Below, in pieces: positions 1-7,043 of a stretch of DNA of 43,290 nt. The DNA comes from Hirschia sp964351655 (GTDB taxonomy: Bacteria > Pseudomonadota > Alphaproteobacteria > Caulobacterales > Hyphomonadaceae), in contig CAYGPD010000028.1 in the NCBI GenBank assembly GCA_964351655.1, positions 1-43,290 on the forward strand. The letters run 5' to 3'. The position numbers and the translations under genes were made by a program. The notes under the pieces are model-generated. The model saw only the letters and a list, made by a program, of their open reading frames with translations, had not been told where the DNA came from and did no database searches. How positions within the stretch are numbered: position 1 is the first letter of the stretch; the number at the start of each line of letters is the position of its first letter.

Positions 1-167
1 ATCGGTCGCGAGCCGCCCCATGAGGTGTGATGGATGTAGTATGCACGAGGTTTTCAGGAGGGGGATAAGTTTTACGTTATCCGGCACTTTGTGCTGTAGG
101 CGCAGCGATACGATGAGGCTGCGCACTTATCAGAGACCGTCTGCTTATCGCAGACAGGGGCGCTTTT
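1..167. other. Window edge, no gene resolved; short inverted repeats
   Basis: I see no convincing gene here. Three short inverted repeats follow one another: GGATAA/TTATCC (63-68/77-82), CGCAGC/GCTGCG (101-106/118-123) and GTCTGC/GCAGAC (139-144/150-155). A T-run lies at 164-169. One plus-strand frame is open from the edge to about 190, but it is Cys/Arg-rich and has no ribosome site. The region could be the tail of a structured RNA or of a gene outside the window; the sequence does not decide. Confidence 0.3.
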
Positions 168-347
168 TTAGCGAAGTTTGGATATTTTGAGTTTGTCTTG
201 CTTTGCGCGGTCTTTAATGGATTCTTCGCTGCGGGTGAGCGCTTTGCCAATTGCTTGCAGGCTCATGCCTTTGGCGGCGTAGGTGTGCAGCTTTTGGATT
301 TCATCATTTGTCCAAGCTTGGCGGTGGCGTCTAAATTGTTCGGCCAT
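168..347 (-). CDS. Small SANT/Myb-like (GcrA-type helix-turn-helix) protein, 59 aa
   Basis: This minus-strand ORF starts with ATG at 347 and ends with TAA at 168. The protein is 59 residues and basic at both ends. Residues 12-52 look like a SANT/Myb or GcrA-N-terminal tri-helical domain: a W-T-x-D-E start, a middle helix (LQAIGKALTRSEESIKDRAK) resembling the recognition helices of small alphaproteobacterial Myb-like proteins, and a closing basic segment. Such proteins are annotated as DNA-binding, but their targets are unknown. A weak purine-rich GAAAGAA lies upstream of the start. It stands alone; the nearest gene in the same direction is the 41-aa ORF at 549-674. The fold assignment is by motif recognition only. 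Confidence 0.7.
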   Translation of the reverse strand: MAEQFRRHRQAWTNDEIQKLHTYAAKGMSLQAIGKALTRSEESIKDRAKQDKLKISKLR

Positions 348-424
348 AGAGTTCTTTCAAAGCAAGCGCCTTTAAGTAGACGTTGTGTGCATAGGGACAG
401 ATTTGGCGGGCAATGTCACACGCT

Positions 425-450
425 CAAAAAAGATACCCCTGAAAAGGTGT
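425..450 (-). terminator. Possible weak terminator, minus strand
   Basis: On the minus strand, ACACCT-TTTC-AGGGGT (445-450/435-440) forms an imperfect 6-bp stem with one mismatch. It is followed by ATCTTTTTTG (about 425-434). It lies between the 41-aa gene and the SANT-like gene and could separate their transcripts. The stem is weak. Confidence 0.3.
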
Positions 451-496
451 AAAAAGTTGGGCGTTGATGAGAGCTGAATTTCCAAAAGGATAAGAC

Positions 497-540
497 CTAA
501 ATATCCCGTACATACGAGGGGCGCTGTACGGGATATTTAG
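497..540. repeat. 15-bp perfect inverted repeat, 14-nt loop
   Basis: CTAAATATCCCGTAC (497-511) is the exact reverse complement of GTACGGGATATTTAG (526-540). The repeat begins 8 bases beyond the stop codon of the 41-aa minus-strand gene (stop 549-551). It may act as a 3-prime stabilising or terminating hairpin, since GTCTTATCCTTTTGG follows on the minus strand. There is no clean U-tract, so a protein-binding site is equally possible. Confidence 0.7.
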
Positions 541-548
541 TGAAGGTG

Positions 549-674
549 TTATTGCTTTTTTGTGGGGATACCCAAAATTTTTCCAATTGGTGCTGGCGAT
601 GCAGACGCGTTTGTCTTGGGTTTGGCAGCTTTTGGTTTTCGGATTTCTTTGTTTGATTTTTGGTGTTTAGACAT
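549..674 (-). CDS. Small basic protein, 41 aa, unknown function
   Basis: The ATG at 674 is preceded by a good ribosome site, AAGGAA, 7 bases upstream. This favours it over the upstream in-frame start at 746. The protein is 41 residues: a Lys-rich N-terminus (MSKHQKSNKEIRKPK), an Ala/Ser/Pro linker and a short hydrophobic tail ending in Lys-Lys-Gln. From memory, small proteins starting with this QKSNKEIRKPK pattern occur in several proteobacteria without known function. The strong charge suggests nucleic-acid or ribosome contact, but that is a guess. A 15-bp inverted repeat lies just downstream. Confidence 0.65.
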   Translation of the reverse strand: MSKHQKSNKEIRKPKAAKPKTNASASPAPIGKILGIPTKKQ

Positions 675-1101
675 GTGGGATTTCCTTGCAGGTTGAAAGA
701 GTGTTTTGATAACAATTTCAGGCGCGTACCGTATTTTCGAGATCAATACTTTGAGCTTTTACGGCGTGAGGGATCGCTCTTGTCTGGCTGTCTAGGTTCC
801 AGACATGGCGTGTTATTTCTTTGTCTCAATCGCTTGAAGACACCGCCAGACAGTCTGCACTTACGTGATTGCAGGGCGTGGATAAAATATATGCTTAAAT
901 TGCAGCAAATGTAAGATGACGCGAACGGCAATCGCGCAAATATTGTGTGTTTGCAGAAGAAAGATTGGGCAGGTGAACTGTGCGTTCTAGGAAAATTGAT
1001 ATTAAGTGTCACATACAGTCGATTTTGCTATGAAACTGACGCAAAACTTTAATAGGGTCAGAATCAAACCCACATTATCAAATCCCCACCGGAGATACCT
1101 C
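675..1101. other. Intergenic region upstream of the alkaline phosphatase
   Basis: About 430 bases without a supported gene. It separates the divergently oriented 41-aa gene and the phosphatase, so it should carry both promoters. One dyad is visible: TGTCTGG (781-787) and CCAGACA (799-805), with a second CCAGACA at 846-852. I could not find a convincing Pho box. Confidence 0.4.
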
Positions 1102-2649
1102 TTGTTAAAATCTATCCGTTTGTCCGCACTCGCGAGCGCAACGGCCTTGTTTGGCCTATCAGCGTGTACCCATATGACTGACCCAAGCATTGCGTCTTTT
1201 GGTGAGCGTGATGCTGTGACGCCTGTTCAGGCAACAGATTCTTATTATGTGAGCGCGGCTGCATCTATCGACAAGAAGCTTGCAGAACGTGACACCAAGC
1301 CTGCGAAAAATGTTATCTTATTTGTCGGCGATGGCATGGGGATTTCAACAATCACAGCAGGCCGCATTTATGCAGGGCAACGCAAAAACGTAGATGGTGA
1401 AAGTTATCATTTGGCGATGGATTCATTGCCATATTCTGCATTGTCGAAAACATATTCTCACGATTCACAAATCGCGGATTCTGCGGCTACTGCGACAGCT
1501 ATGACAGCGGGTGTCAAAGTGCCTTCTCGTACATTGGGTATCACGCAGGAAGCTAAATTTGCCAATTGTGCATCTGTAGAAGGTGCGAGAACCGATACAA
1601 TTTGGGAATTGGCAGAAGATCAGGGACTTGCAACAGGGATTGTGTCTACGGCGCGCATTACTCACGCGACACCGGCTGCCACATATTCTAAATCTGCCTC
1701 TCGTGACTGGGAAGATAACACAGAGGTTGAGGGCGGTGATTGTCCTGATATTGCGCGCCAATTGATCGAATGGGATCATGGCGATGGGTTTGAAGTTGTG
1801 CTTGGCGGTGGACGTCAGCACTTATTGCCTGCAGACGTATCGGACCCTGAATACCCAACAAAAGGTGGTCGTCGGACAGACGGTCGCAACTTGATCGAAG
1901 AATGGTCTGCTAAATCTGACGCGCATACATTTGTGTATGATAAAGCTGGATTTGAAGCTGTTGACTTTGCATCGTCTAAACGTGTGATGGGGCTATTTGA
2001 ACCTTCCCACATGCAATATGATCTGGATCGTAGCGAAGATAAAGCTGGCGAACCAAGTATAGCGGAAATGACAGCTGCAGCGATTACACGCCTAAGTCAA
2101 AGTGACAAAGGGTATGTTTTGATGGTTGAGGGCGGACGTGTGGATCACGCCCACCATGCAGGAAATGCGGCACGTGCACTTGGTGATGTGGCAGCTTTAG
2201 ATGATGCCATCGCAAAAGCTTTGGAAATGACATCTGCTGAAGATACATTGATTTTGGTGACTGCTGACCACTCTCACACTATGACGATTTCTGGATATTC
2301 TCAGCGTAACAATCCAATTTTGGGACTGTCATCTTACGGGTTCACGCCAAATACAGGTGCTGACGGCAAACCATATACAACTCTTGGATATGCAAATGGT
2401 CCTGGTGCTGTGTGCGGTGAAGGCGATGGCGAAGCAGAAGGAACATGTGCGCGTAGTGATTTAAACTCGCAAGACACAACGCAAAAAGACTATGTGCAGC
2501 AAGCAGTTATCCCTATGGCATCTGAAACGCACGCGGGTGAAGATGTTGCGCTACTTGCGAGCGGACCTGGGGCAAATTTGGTGTCCGGTGTGATGGAAGA
2601 ACATGAAATCTTCCATGTCATAGGTAAGAGCCTTGGTTTGATTAACTAA
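1102..2649 (+). CDS. phoA: Alkaline phosphatase, predicted lipoprotein
   Basis: This is a PhoA-type alkaline phosphatase (PF00245) hydrolysing phosphate monoesters outside the cytoplasm. Signature blocks appear in order: the metal-binding ILFVGDGMG, the nucleophile block DSAATATAMTAG with the catalytic Ser after Asp, HATPAA, the metal block VEGGRVDHAHH, TADHSH, and a late ETHAGEDV His block. I place the start at TTG 1102, because GGAG lies 7 bases upstream and the product then opens with a short signal peptide ending in the lipobox L19-S-A-C22. Earlier in-frame starts (GTG 1006, ATG 1030) lack a ribosome site and put about 20-30 polar residues before the signal sequence. The length of 515 residues is normal for the family. 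It is monocistronic with a strong terminator. Phosphate starvation is the usual trigger, but no clear Pho box was seen. Confidence 0.93.
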   Translation: MLKSIRLSALASATALFGLSACTHMTDPSIASFGERDAVTPVQATDSYYVSAAASIDKKLAERDTKPAKNVILFVGDGMGISTITAGRIYAGQRKNVDGESYHLAMDSLPYSALSKTYSHDSQIADSAATATAMTAGVKVPSRTLGITQEAKFANCASVEGARTDTIWELAEDQGLATGIVSTARITHATPAATYSKSASRDWEDNTEVEGGDCPDIARQLIEWDHGDGFEVVLGGGRQHLLPADVSDPEYPTKGGRRTDGRNLIEEWSAKSDAHTFVYDKAGFEAVDFASSKRVMGLFEPSHMQYDLDRSEDKAGEPSIAEMTAAAITRLSQSDKGYVLMVEGGRVDHAHHAGNAARALGDVAALDDAIAKALEMTSAEDTLILVTADHSHTMTISGYSQRNNPILGLSSYGFTPNTGADGKPYTTLGYANGPGAVCGEGDGEAEGTCARSDLNSQDTTQKDYVQQAVIPMASETHAGEDVALLASGPGANLVSGVMEEHEIFHVIGKSLGLIN

Positions 2650-2690
2650 ACAGACTCTCGCCTAAGAGCGTAGATATAGACGTTAGAAGA

Positions 2691-2722
2691 GGGAGGTTCA
2701 GATTGCTGAGCCTCCCTTTTTG
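2691..2722 (+). terminator. Rho-independent terminator after phoA
   Basis: GGGAGGTTCAG-ATTG-CTGAGCCTCCC is an 11-bp stem with one G-U pair, followed by five T. It lies about 40 bases after the phosphatase stop codon. Confidence 0.9.
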
Positions 2723-2820
2723 TTTAGATTGAAGATTGCTGGTTGTGCGCGTTTGCGGTTACATTTTGCACTTAACCAAGCGGGGCGCTTTGCGGGAGGC
2801 GTGTGAAGGGGAGATTAGCC

Positions 2821-3501
2821 GTGTTTGAACTTGCATATTGGCAACGTGCCTTGCAATCGCCGGTGATCATGGCGGGGTTTGTCGTTGATCTTTTACCACT
2901 CATTGCTGTGCTGACTATGGGGTGGGGCGCATTTGAGCTTGTATTGCTTTATTGGCTAGAAAACGTGGTCATTGGCGTCATTACCTTGATGCGAATTTTG
3001 TTGGCTGGGGTCGGTAAGGGGAATATCCCAAGTGTCTTGGCGGCATTATTTATGGCAAGTTTTTTCACCATTCACTATGGCGGTTTTTGTCTGGGTCATG
3101 GTGCAGCTTTGCTCTCATTTTTTGGTGATGTGGGGAGGTATTCAAATATATTGGGTTCTTATTCCAGACTTGGAGATAGTGCTGGGATGGACGCCATTAA
3201 CGCGATGGGATTAGTCGGGTTGTGCGTTATTTTGGGGGCGAAATTCATATGGGAATTTTATCAGCATGTCGTGCAGTTCGTTCGCAATGGTGAGCATATC
3301 AAGGCGGACATAGGTGATGAAATGTTTGCGCCCTATGGACGGATCGTTTTGTTGCATATCGGGATTTTTGTCGGTGCGTTTACGATGGCAAAACTTGGCG
3401 ACCCAATGCTCGGCATTTTGGTTCTCATTTTATTACGCGCAGCGATCGGAGTCGTTGAGAATGTTTCTGAGGCTAAACAAAAACCTATCCGTGTGCGGTA
3501 A
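2821..3501 (+). CDS. DUF6498-like inner-membrane protein
   Basis: A 226-residue, very hydrophobic protein with five or six predicted membrane segments (roughly residues 15-35, 37-62, 72-100, 125-145, 170-190 and 192-215). The motif YWLENVVIG near residue 44 is the hallmark I associate with DUF6498 proteins; the function of that family is unknown. I chose GTG 2821 because AAGGGGAG sits 7 bases before it; GTG 2803 in the same frame also has a GGGAGG but too close. The gene follows the phoA terminator, so it has its own promoter. It faces the receiver-protein operon tail to tail with only 20 bases between. An imperfect hairpin (GGGCTAATC/GATTAACCC, 3508-3528) fills that gap. Confidence 0.7.
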   Translation: MFELAYWQRALQSPVIMAGFVVDLLPLIAVLTMGWGAFELVLLYWLENVVIGVITLMRILLAGVGKGNIPSVLAALFMASFFTIHYGGFCLGHGAALLSFFGDVGRYSNILGSYSRLGDSAGMDAINAMGLVGLCVILGAKFIWEFYQHVVQFVRNGEHIKADIGDEMFAPYGRIVLLHIGIFVGAFTMAKLGDPMLGILVLILLRAAIGVVENVSEAKQKPIRVR

Positions 3502-3521
3502 TGAGAAGGGCTAATCTTAGA

Positions 3522-4451
3522 TTAACCCCGCGCAACACCGCGTACATCTGAAGCGATGGAGTGAATTTTTTTAGTCACAAGTCGGTTCAAATCTTTGACG
3601 AGTGCTTGACGCTGTATAACATCACCTGTGGAAATTTCAGTGACAGCTGCAACTGCTTCAAAGTGACGTAGAATAACACTCGCGTCATAGTGAGGCGTCA
3701 TACCGACACCTTCTATATATCTTTGAGCTGAGCGCCATACATCAGATACTGTTCGATCCCCGATCTGATCAATTTCATCTGCATAATGGGTTAGAAGACG
3801 ATATAAGCCACGTACAATTTCACGAGGATCATCAGAGTTACGTTTTGCAAAACCTGATAATTGTCCGACGATTGCGCGCAATTTATCCAATTGCACCGGA
3901 TTGGTGTTTTCTTCTTCTTGAATAGGTGGCTCGTCAGTTAGGCGACGCCATGGTCCTTCAAATTCAGGATCTGCTTTTCTGCGGCGACAAGGGCCAATAT
4001 AGTGACGGCTGTCGATGAACTTTCGTGGACGGATAACCACTTCTTCGATGCGAGATTTGAGTGCGCGCACAGAAACTGGTTTAAGCAAAAATTCGTTGAT
4101 TCCAGCTTGGCGTGCCGCCATCAGCTGGTCGTGCGCGACAGTTGAAGCCAGAAGGATTACGGGAATATCGCGTGGAATGTTTTTTTCACTTCGACGTATA
4201 GATCGCGTAAATTCCAAGCCTGATACCCGTCCGGCTTCCCAGTCTGTGATGACGATATTGGGCCGAAAACTCAAGCAAATATCGTTTGCTTCATCGGTGG
4301 AAGATGTTGTGCTTAATTCACCTACACTCAGACGGCGCAATGCATCGGCCACAATCCCGCGCATATACGCATTAGGGTCTACGACAAGCACTTTAAGCTT
4401 GTCGGTATCCGCCATAGATAAGGATCGTTTCTGAGAAGACGGTGTTGTCAT
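3522..4451 (-). CDS. Response regulator: CheY-like receiver plus helical C-terminal region
   Basis: Residues 20-140 form a receiver domain with acidic D25, phosphoacceptor D70 (in ITDW), the S103/T104 switch position and conserved K124 (in LLKP), so it should be phosphorylatable. It is followed by the linker F-I-D-S-x-x-YIGPCRRR (151-158) and about 130 residues of probable helices without a recognisable DNA-binding or catalytic domain. The output is therefore unknown, perhaps protein-protein contact. It is the second gene of a pair: the upstream paralogue stops 2 bases before this ATG, which implies translational coupling. A downstream ATG (M13) is a possible alternative start; neither has a strong ribosome site. 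No histidine kinase is encoded nearby. Confidence 0.85.
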   Translation of the reverse strand: MTTPSSQKRSLSMADTDKLKVLVVDPNAYMRGIVADALRRLSVGELSTTSSTDEANDICLSFRPNIVITDWEAGRVSGLEFTRSIRRSEKNIPRDIPVILLASTVAHDQLMAARQAGINEFLLKPVSVRALKSRIEEVVIRPRKFIDSRHYIGPCRRRKADPEFEGPWRRLTDEPPIQEEENTNPVQLDKLRAIVGQLSGFAKRNSDDPREIVRGLYRLLTHYADEIDQIGDRTVSDVWRSAQRYIEGVGMTPHYDASVILRHFEAVAAVTEISTGDVIQRQALVKDLNRLVTKKIHSIASDVRGVARG

Positions 4452-4453
4452 AT

Positions 4454-5389
4454 TTAAGCTGCCATACGTCGCTGAATAGCATCTGAAAATGCATTCGCAA
4501 CTGTTTCGCGTGCGCTGTCGTATTCCCGAGGAAGGACAAGTAATTGTTCTAGGGTAGTGATACCCGTATTGAGGACGAAGCGAGCATCGCCAGAATTTTG
4601 TGGAGAGTGGATGATCACCTCCATAAAAGCTTCAAAAGATTGCAAGGTTCGCAAGAACGCCACATCATTTTCTTGTCGTGCTGTTTGGCTCGCCTTTGCG
4701 AGTGCTGCACGTACTCGATCAGGTGCTCCGCCAGTGTGATCTGAGGATAAAAGCGTACATGCCATTTTGACGCGTGCTAAGGCCACTGACATAGGTGCTT
4801 TTTTGTTGACGAGTTGACGCTCAGCATCCGAAATCTCTTTGATTTGAGATGCACCATCGCGGTCGCGGCGACGCGGTCCGTGATAGTCAGCGGGATTACT
4901 GCGTCTACGGCATGGGCCGATATATACGGGCGAATCTACGAATGGGCGCGGAGTTTCAATCACCATACGCAGACGTTTTTCCACATCGCTTGGTGAACAA
5001 GGGCGACGCAGGAATTCATCCACACCTGCATTGCGTCCGGCGATAACCATTTCTTTGGTGAGTTGAGAGGAAATTGCAATAATGGGTACGCGGCGCAAAT
5101 TATCATCGTGCAATCGGCGCACTTTCTTGACCATCTCTAAGACGTCCAACTCATCCGTATCGGACCATTCAATAAATAGCGCGTTGCAGCGTTGTTCATC
5201 CATAACGCGGAAGAGGGAATGTTCACATTTGGCACCTTCAACTTGAAGGGCACCAAGCGTACGCATGATTTCGAGCATAAGGTTTCTGTTGAAACGGTTC
5301 TCCCCAGCAACCACCGACCGTAGATCTCGGGGATCATAGCGTCGCTTTCTTCGAACATCTTGAATATTCATATGGTCCAACCAACCCAT
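4454..5389 (-). CDS. Pseudo-receiver-domain protein, paralogue of the next gene
   Basis: A 311-residue protein laid out like its downstream neighbour: receiver-like domain (about 22-145), the shared F-V-D-S-x-x-YIGPCRRR linker (156-163) and a helical C-terminal half. The receiver is degenerate. The acidic pocket residue is replaced (VVAGEN instead of VVDPN), the phosphoacceptor position is Glu (E74 in FIEW) and the conserved Lys is Arg (R129 in LRRP). It is therefore unlikely to be phosphorylated in the usual way and may be locked in one state. Starts at 5389 and at the in-frame ATG 5371 (MNIQD) are both possible. It begins a two-gene operon with the intact receiver protein, pointing to a working pair such as a heterodimer. 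Confidence 0.8.
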   Translation of the reverse strand: MGWLDHMNIQDVRRKRRYDPRDLRSVVAGENRFNRNLMLEIMRTLGALQVEGAKCEHSLFRVMDEQRCNALFIEWSDTDELDVLEMVKKVRRLHDDNLRRVPIIAISSQLTKEMVIAGRNAGVDEFLRRPCSPSDVEKRLRMVIETPRPFVDSPVYIGPCRRRSNPADYHGPRRRDRDGASQIKEISDAERQLVNKKAPMSVALARVKMACTLLSSDHTGGAPDRVRAALAKASQTARQENDVAFLRTLQSFEAFMEVIIHSPQNSGDARFVLNTGITTLEQLLVLPREYDSARETVANAFSDAIQRRMAA

Positions 5390-5437
5390 TAGTTACAATA
5401 AGATGGTTAATCTATGTGATTAAGGTTTAAAGCTGTT

Positions 5438-5455
5438 ATTCAAAGACATTTGAAT
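5438..5455. repeat. Short inverted repeat upstream of the receiver pair
   Basis: ATTCAAA-GACA-TTTGAAT is a perfect 7-bp dyad between the proline-rich membrane protein and the receiver operon. TTAA half-sites lie beside it (TTAA-N9-TTAA at about 5407-5423), which is not the CtrA spacing. It could be an operator for the receiver operon or an intercistronic hairpin. Confidence 0.35.
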
Positions 5456-5486
5456 CTCATGATTGCTTTTAAGACATTGTTTACGA

Positions 5487-6008
5487 TTAGCGCCTGAAGG
5501 GGAGCGAAATCAAACGCCAAGCAAACCATATAGGCAATACTATCATCGCCCCTGTAAGTGCTGGTTTCCAGCTGGTTTGAACAATCCAAGCGAATGCGGA
5601 CCAGCCTTGCTGCCAGACATTTCCAGCAGTTTCACTTGCATTGAATTGTGGTTTGAGGGGATTGAAATTAGTTAACTTCATCGCTCCGCCAATAACAACC
5701 GACCATAAAAAAAGGTTTAGGAACTGTCCTATACGCAATCCGAACAATCGGGCGGTGAGAGAACGCGGCGGTTTGGGAGGGCGGTTTGTGCCGAGTAAAT
5801 AGTCCAAAGCTGAACGTTTCTTTATTGTTTGGACGGGCGGCGTTTTGGCGGCTGGTTGATGATGGGCAGTGTTGCTCTCTCGCTCGGAAGGCGCGTCAGG
5901 CTCAATAGCGGAGGGGGCTGGGGGAGGAAGTGTAGGTGCGGGATTGGGAGGAGGTGTATCCTCCCAATCAACACGTATTTTAGGCCAGCGAAATGTAGTT
6001 TTTTTCAT
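5487..6008 (-). CDS. Proline-rich membrane protein, DUF6460-like C-terminus
   Basis: A 173-residue protein in two parts. Residues 1-85 are hydrophilic and rich in Pro, with repeated PPP runs, and are probably disordered. Residues 86-173 carry two membrane segments (about 92-112 and 148-168) and end in LPIWFAWRLISLPFRR. The hydrophobic half resembles the small DUF6460 membrane proteins of Alphaproteobacteria (medium certainty). Their function is unknown. It lies 39 bases downstream of the MscS-family channel in the same direction and is probably co-transcribed with it, suggesting an envelope role. The ribosome site is weak (TTGAAAT just before ATG). Confidence 0.65.
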   Translation of the reverse strand: MKKTTFRWPKIRVDWEDTPPPNPAPTLPPPAPSAIEPDAPSERESNTAHHQPAAKTPPVQTIKKRSALDYLLGTNRPPKPPRSLTARLFGLRIGQFLNLFLWSVVIGGAMKLTNFNPLKPQFNASETAGNVWQQGWSAFAWIVQTSWKPALTGAMIVLPIWFAWRLISLPFRR

Positions 6009-6047
6009 ATTTCAAGAATTTCTCTACATTTGCATTTGCCAACAGGT

Positions 6048-6878
6048 TTAGGATTTGACTTTTTTCTGTTCGATAGTTGTGTGTGGATAAGGAATTGTAA
6101 TGCCATTTGCATCAAAGGCTTCTTTTAGCTTTTTGGTCAATTCGAATTTTACGTCCCAATAGTCAGGACGCTGAACCCACGAGCGTGTGGCAATATCGAC
6201 CGAGCTAGCATTCAACGCAACGACTTTGACAAAAGGCTTATCTGGCAAACTTAACACGCGGCTATCAGCTTCAATAACCTCTCTTATGATTGCAATGGCT
6301 TTGTCCATATTGTCACCATAATCGATTGAAAGCGTTATATCGACACGGCGGGTATCAAAGCCGGAAAAGTTGGTAATTGCGCCATCAATAGCTTGTGCAT
6401 TTGGCACCATGATTTTTACGTTATCAGGTGTTGCAAGAACAGTTTGAAATAAATTGATGTCTCGCACTGTGCCCGATACGCCTGCAGTGTTGATGAAATC
6501 ACCTAATCTGTAGGGACGGAAAAGCATTATCATGACGCCGGATGCAATGTTTCCGAGTGCGCCTTGCAATGACAAACCAATTGCAAGCGTGAGTGCACCA
6601 AGAACTGCGACCAATGATGTGGCCTGAACCCCAAAGACTTGAAGAGCAGCAATGAAGACGGCAGCGGAAATTGCCCATTGAACGAGAGATGCGAAGAAAT
6701 TCCCGAGTGTGTCGTCAATATTGGGGCGTTTGAGTGATTGTTTGCGAACAAGCCCAGAAAGCCAACCTGATACGCGTAGACCTATGATTAAAACAAAAAG
6801 AGCGCCGAGTGCTTTGAAGGCGAAGCTTAGTATTGGTGTCTGATATTGTTCCCAAATCTCTACGGCATTGAATTCCAC
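6048..6878 (-). CDS. MscS-family small-conductance mechanosensitive channel
   Basis: A 276-residue, compact MscS-type channel (PF00924) that releases solutes on hypo-osmotic shock. Three membrane helices are visible (about 12-38, 60-82 and 85-115). The pore helix is Gly/Ala-rich (AIGLSLQGALGNIASGVMIMLFRPYRLGD, about 96-124), followed by the beta domain with NLFQT and the PNAQ motif. The start is GTG at 6878: AAGGAG lies upstream, separated from the start by A-T-poor GAC... and a run of seven C. Length is typical of the minimal MscS class. The downstream proline-rich membrane protein is likely in the same transcript. Confidence 0.92.
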   Translation of the reverse strand: MEFNAVEIWEQYQTPILSFAFKALGALFVLIIGLRVSGWLSGLVRKQSLKRPNIDDTLGNFFASLVQWAISAAVFIAALQVFGVQATSLVAVLGALTLAIGLSLQGALGNIASGVMIMLFRPYRLGDFINTAGVSGTVRDINLFQTVLATPDNVKIMVPNAQAIDGAITNFSGFDTRRVDITLSIDYGDNMDKAIAIIREVIEADSRVLSLPDKPFVKVVALNASSVDIATRSWVQRPDYWDVKFELTKKLKEAFDANGITIPYPHTTIEQKKVKS

Positions 6879-7043
6879 GGGGGGGTCTCCTTCAAAGTTT
6901 TAATCGAGTAAAAATTAGTCGTGCAGACGGTGCGCCATTTTAGAATCATGTCGCTGTGTAGGTATACGCATTCTGCGATAGAATTGTTCCAAAGGTTTTG
7001 ATGTTTTTATGAAAAACGAAAAAGTCTCCGGGGAAAGCCGATC

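Noticed and set aside
139..155. CTGCTTATCGCAG segment reminiscent of the 3-prime end of RNase P RNA
   Set aside because: The conserved RNase P core blocks are absent from the preceding bases, so the similarity is too short.
2..190. Open plus-strand frame entering from the left edge
   Set aside because: Cys/Arg-rich composition unlike a real protein, antisense to the tail of the SANT-like gene.
743..1012. 89-codon minus-strand frame upstream of phoA
   Set aside because: No SD, no recognisable domain, erratic composition; it lies across an intergenic region.
5407..5423. TTAA-N9-TTAA upstream of the receiver pair as a CtrA site
   Set aside because: The spacing is 9 and not 7.
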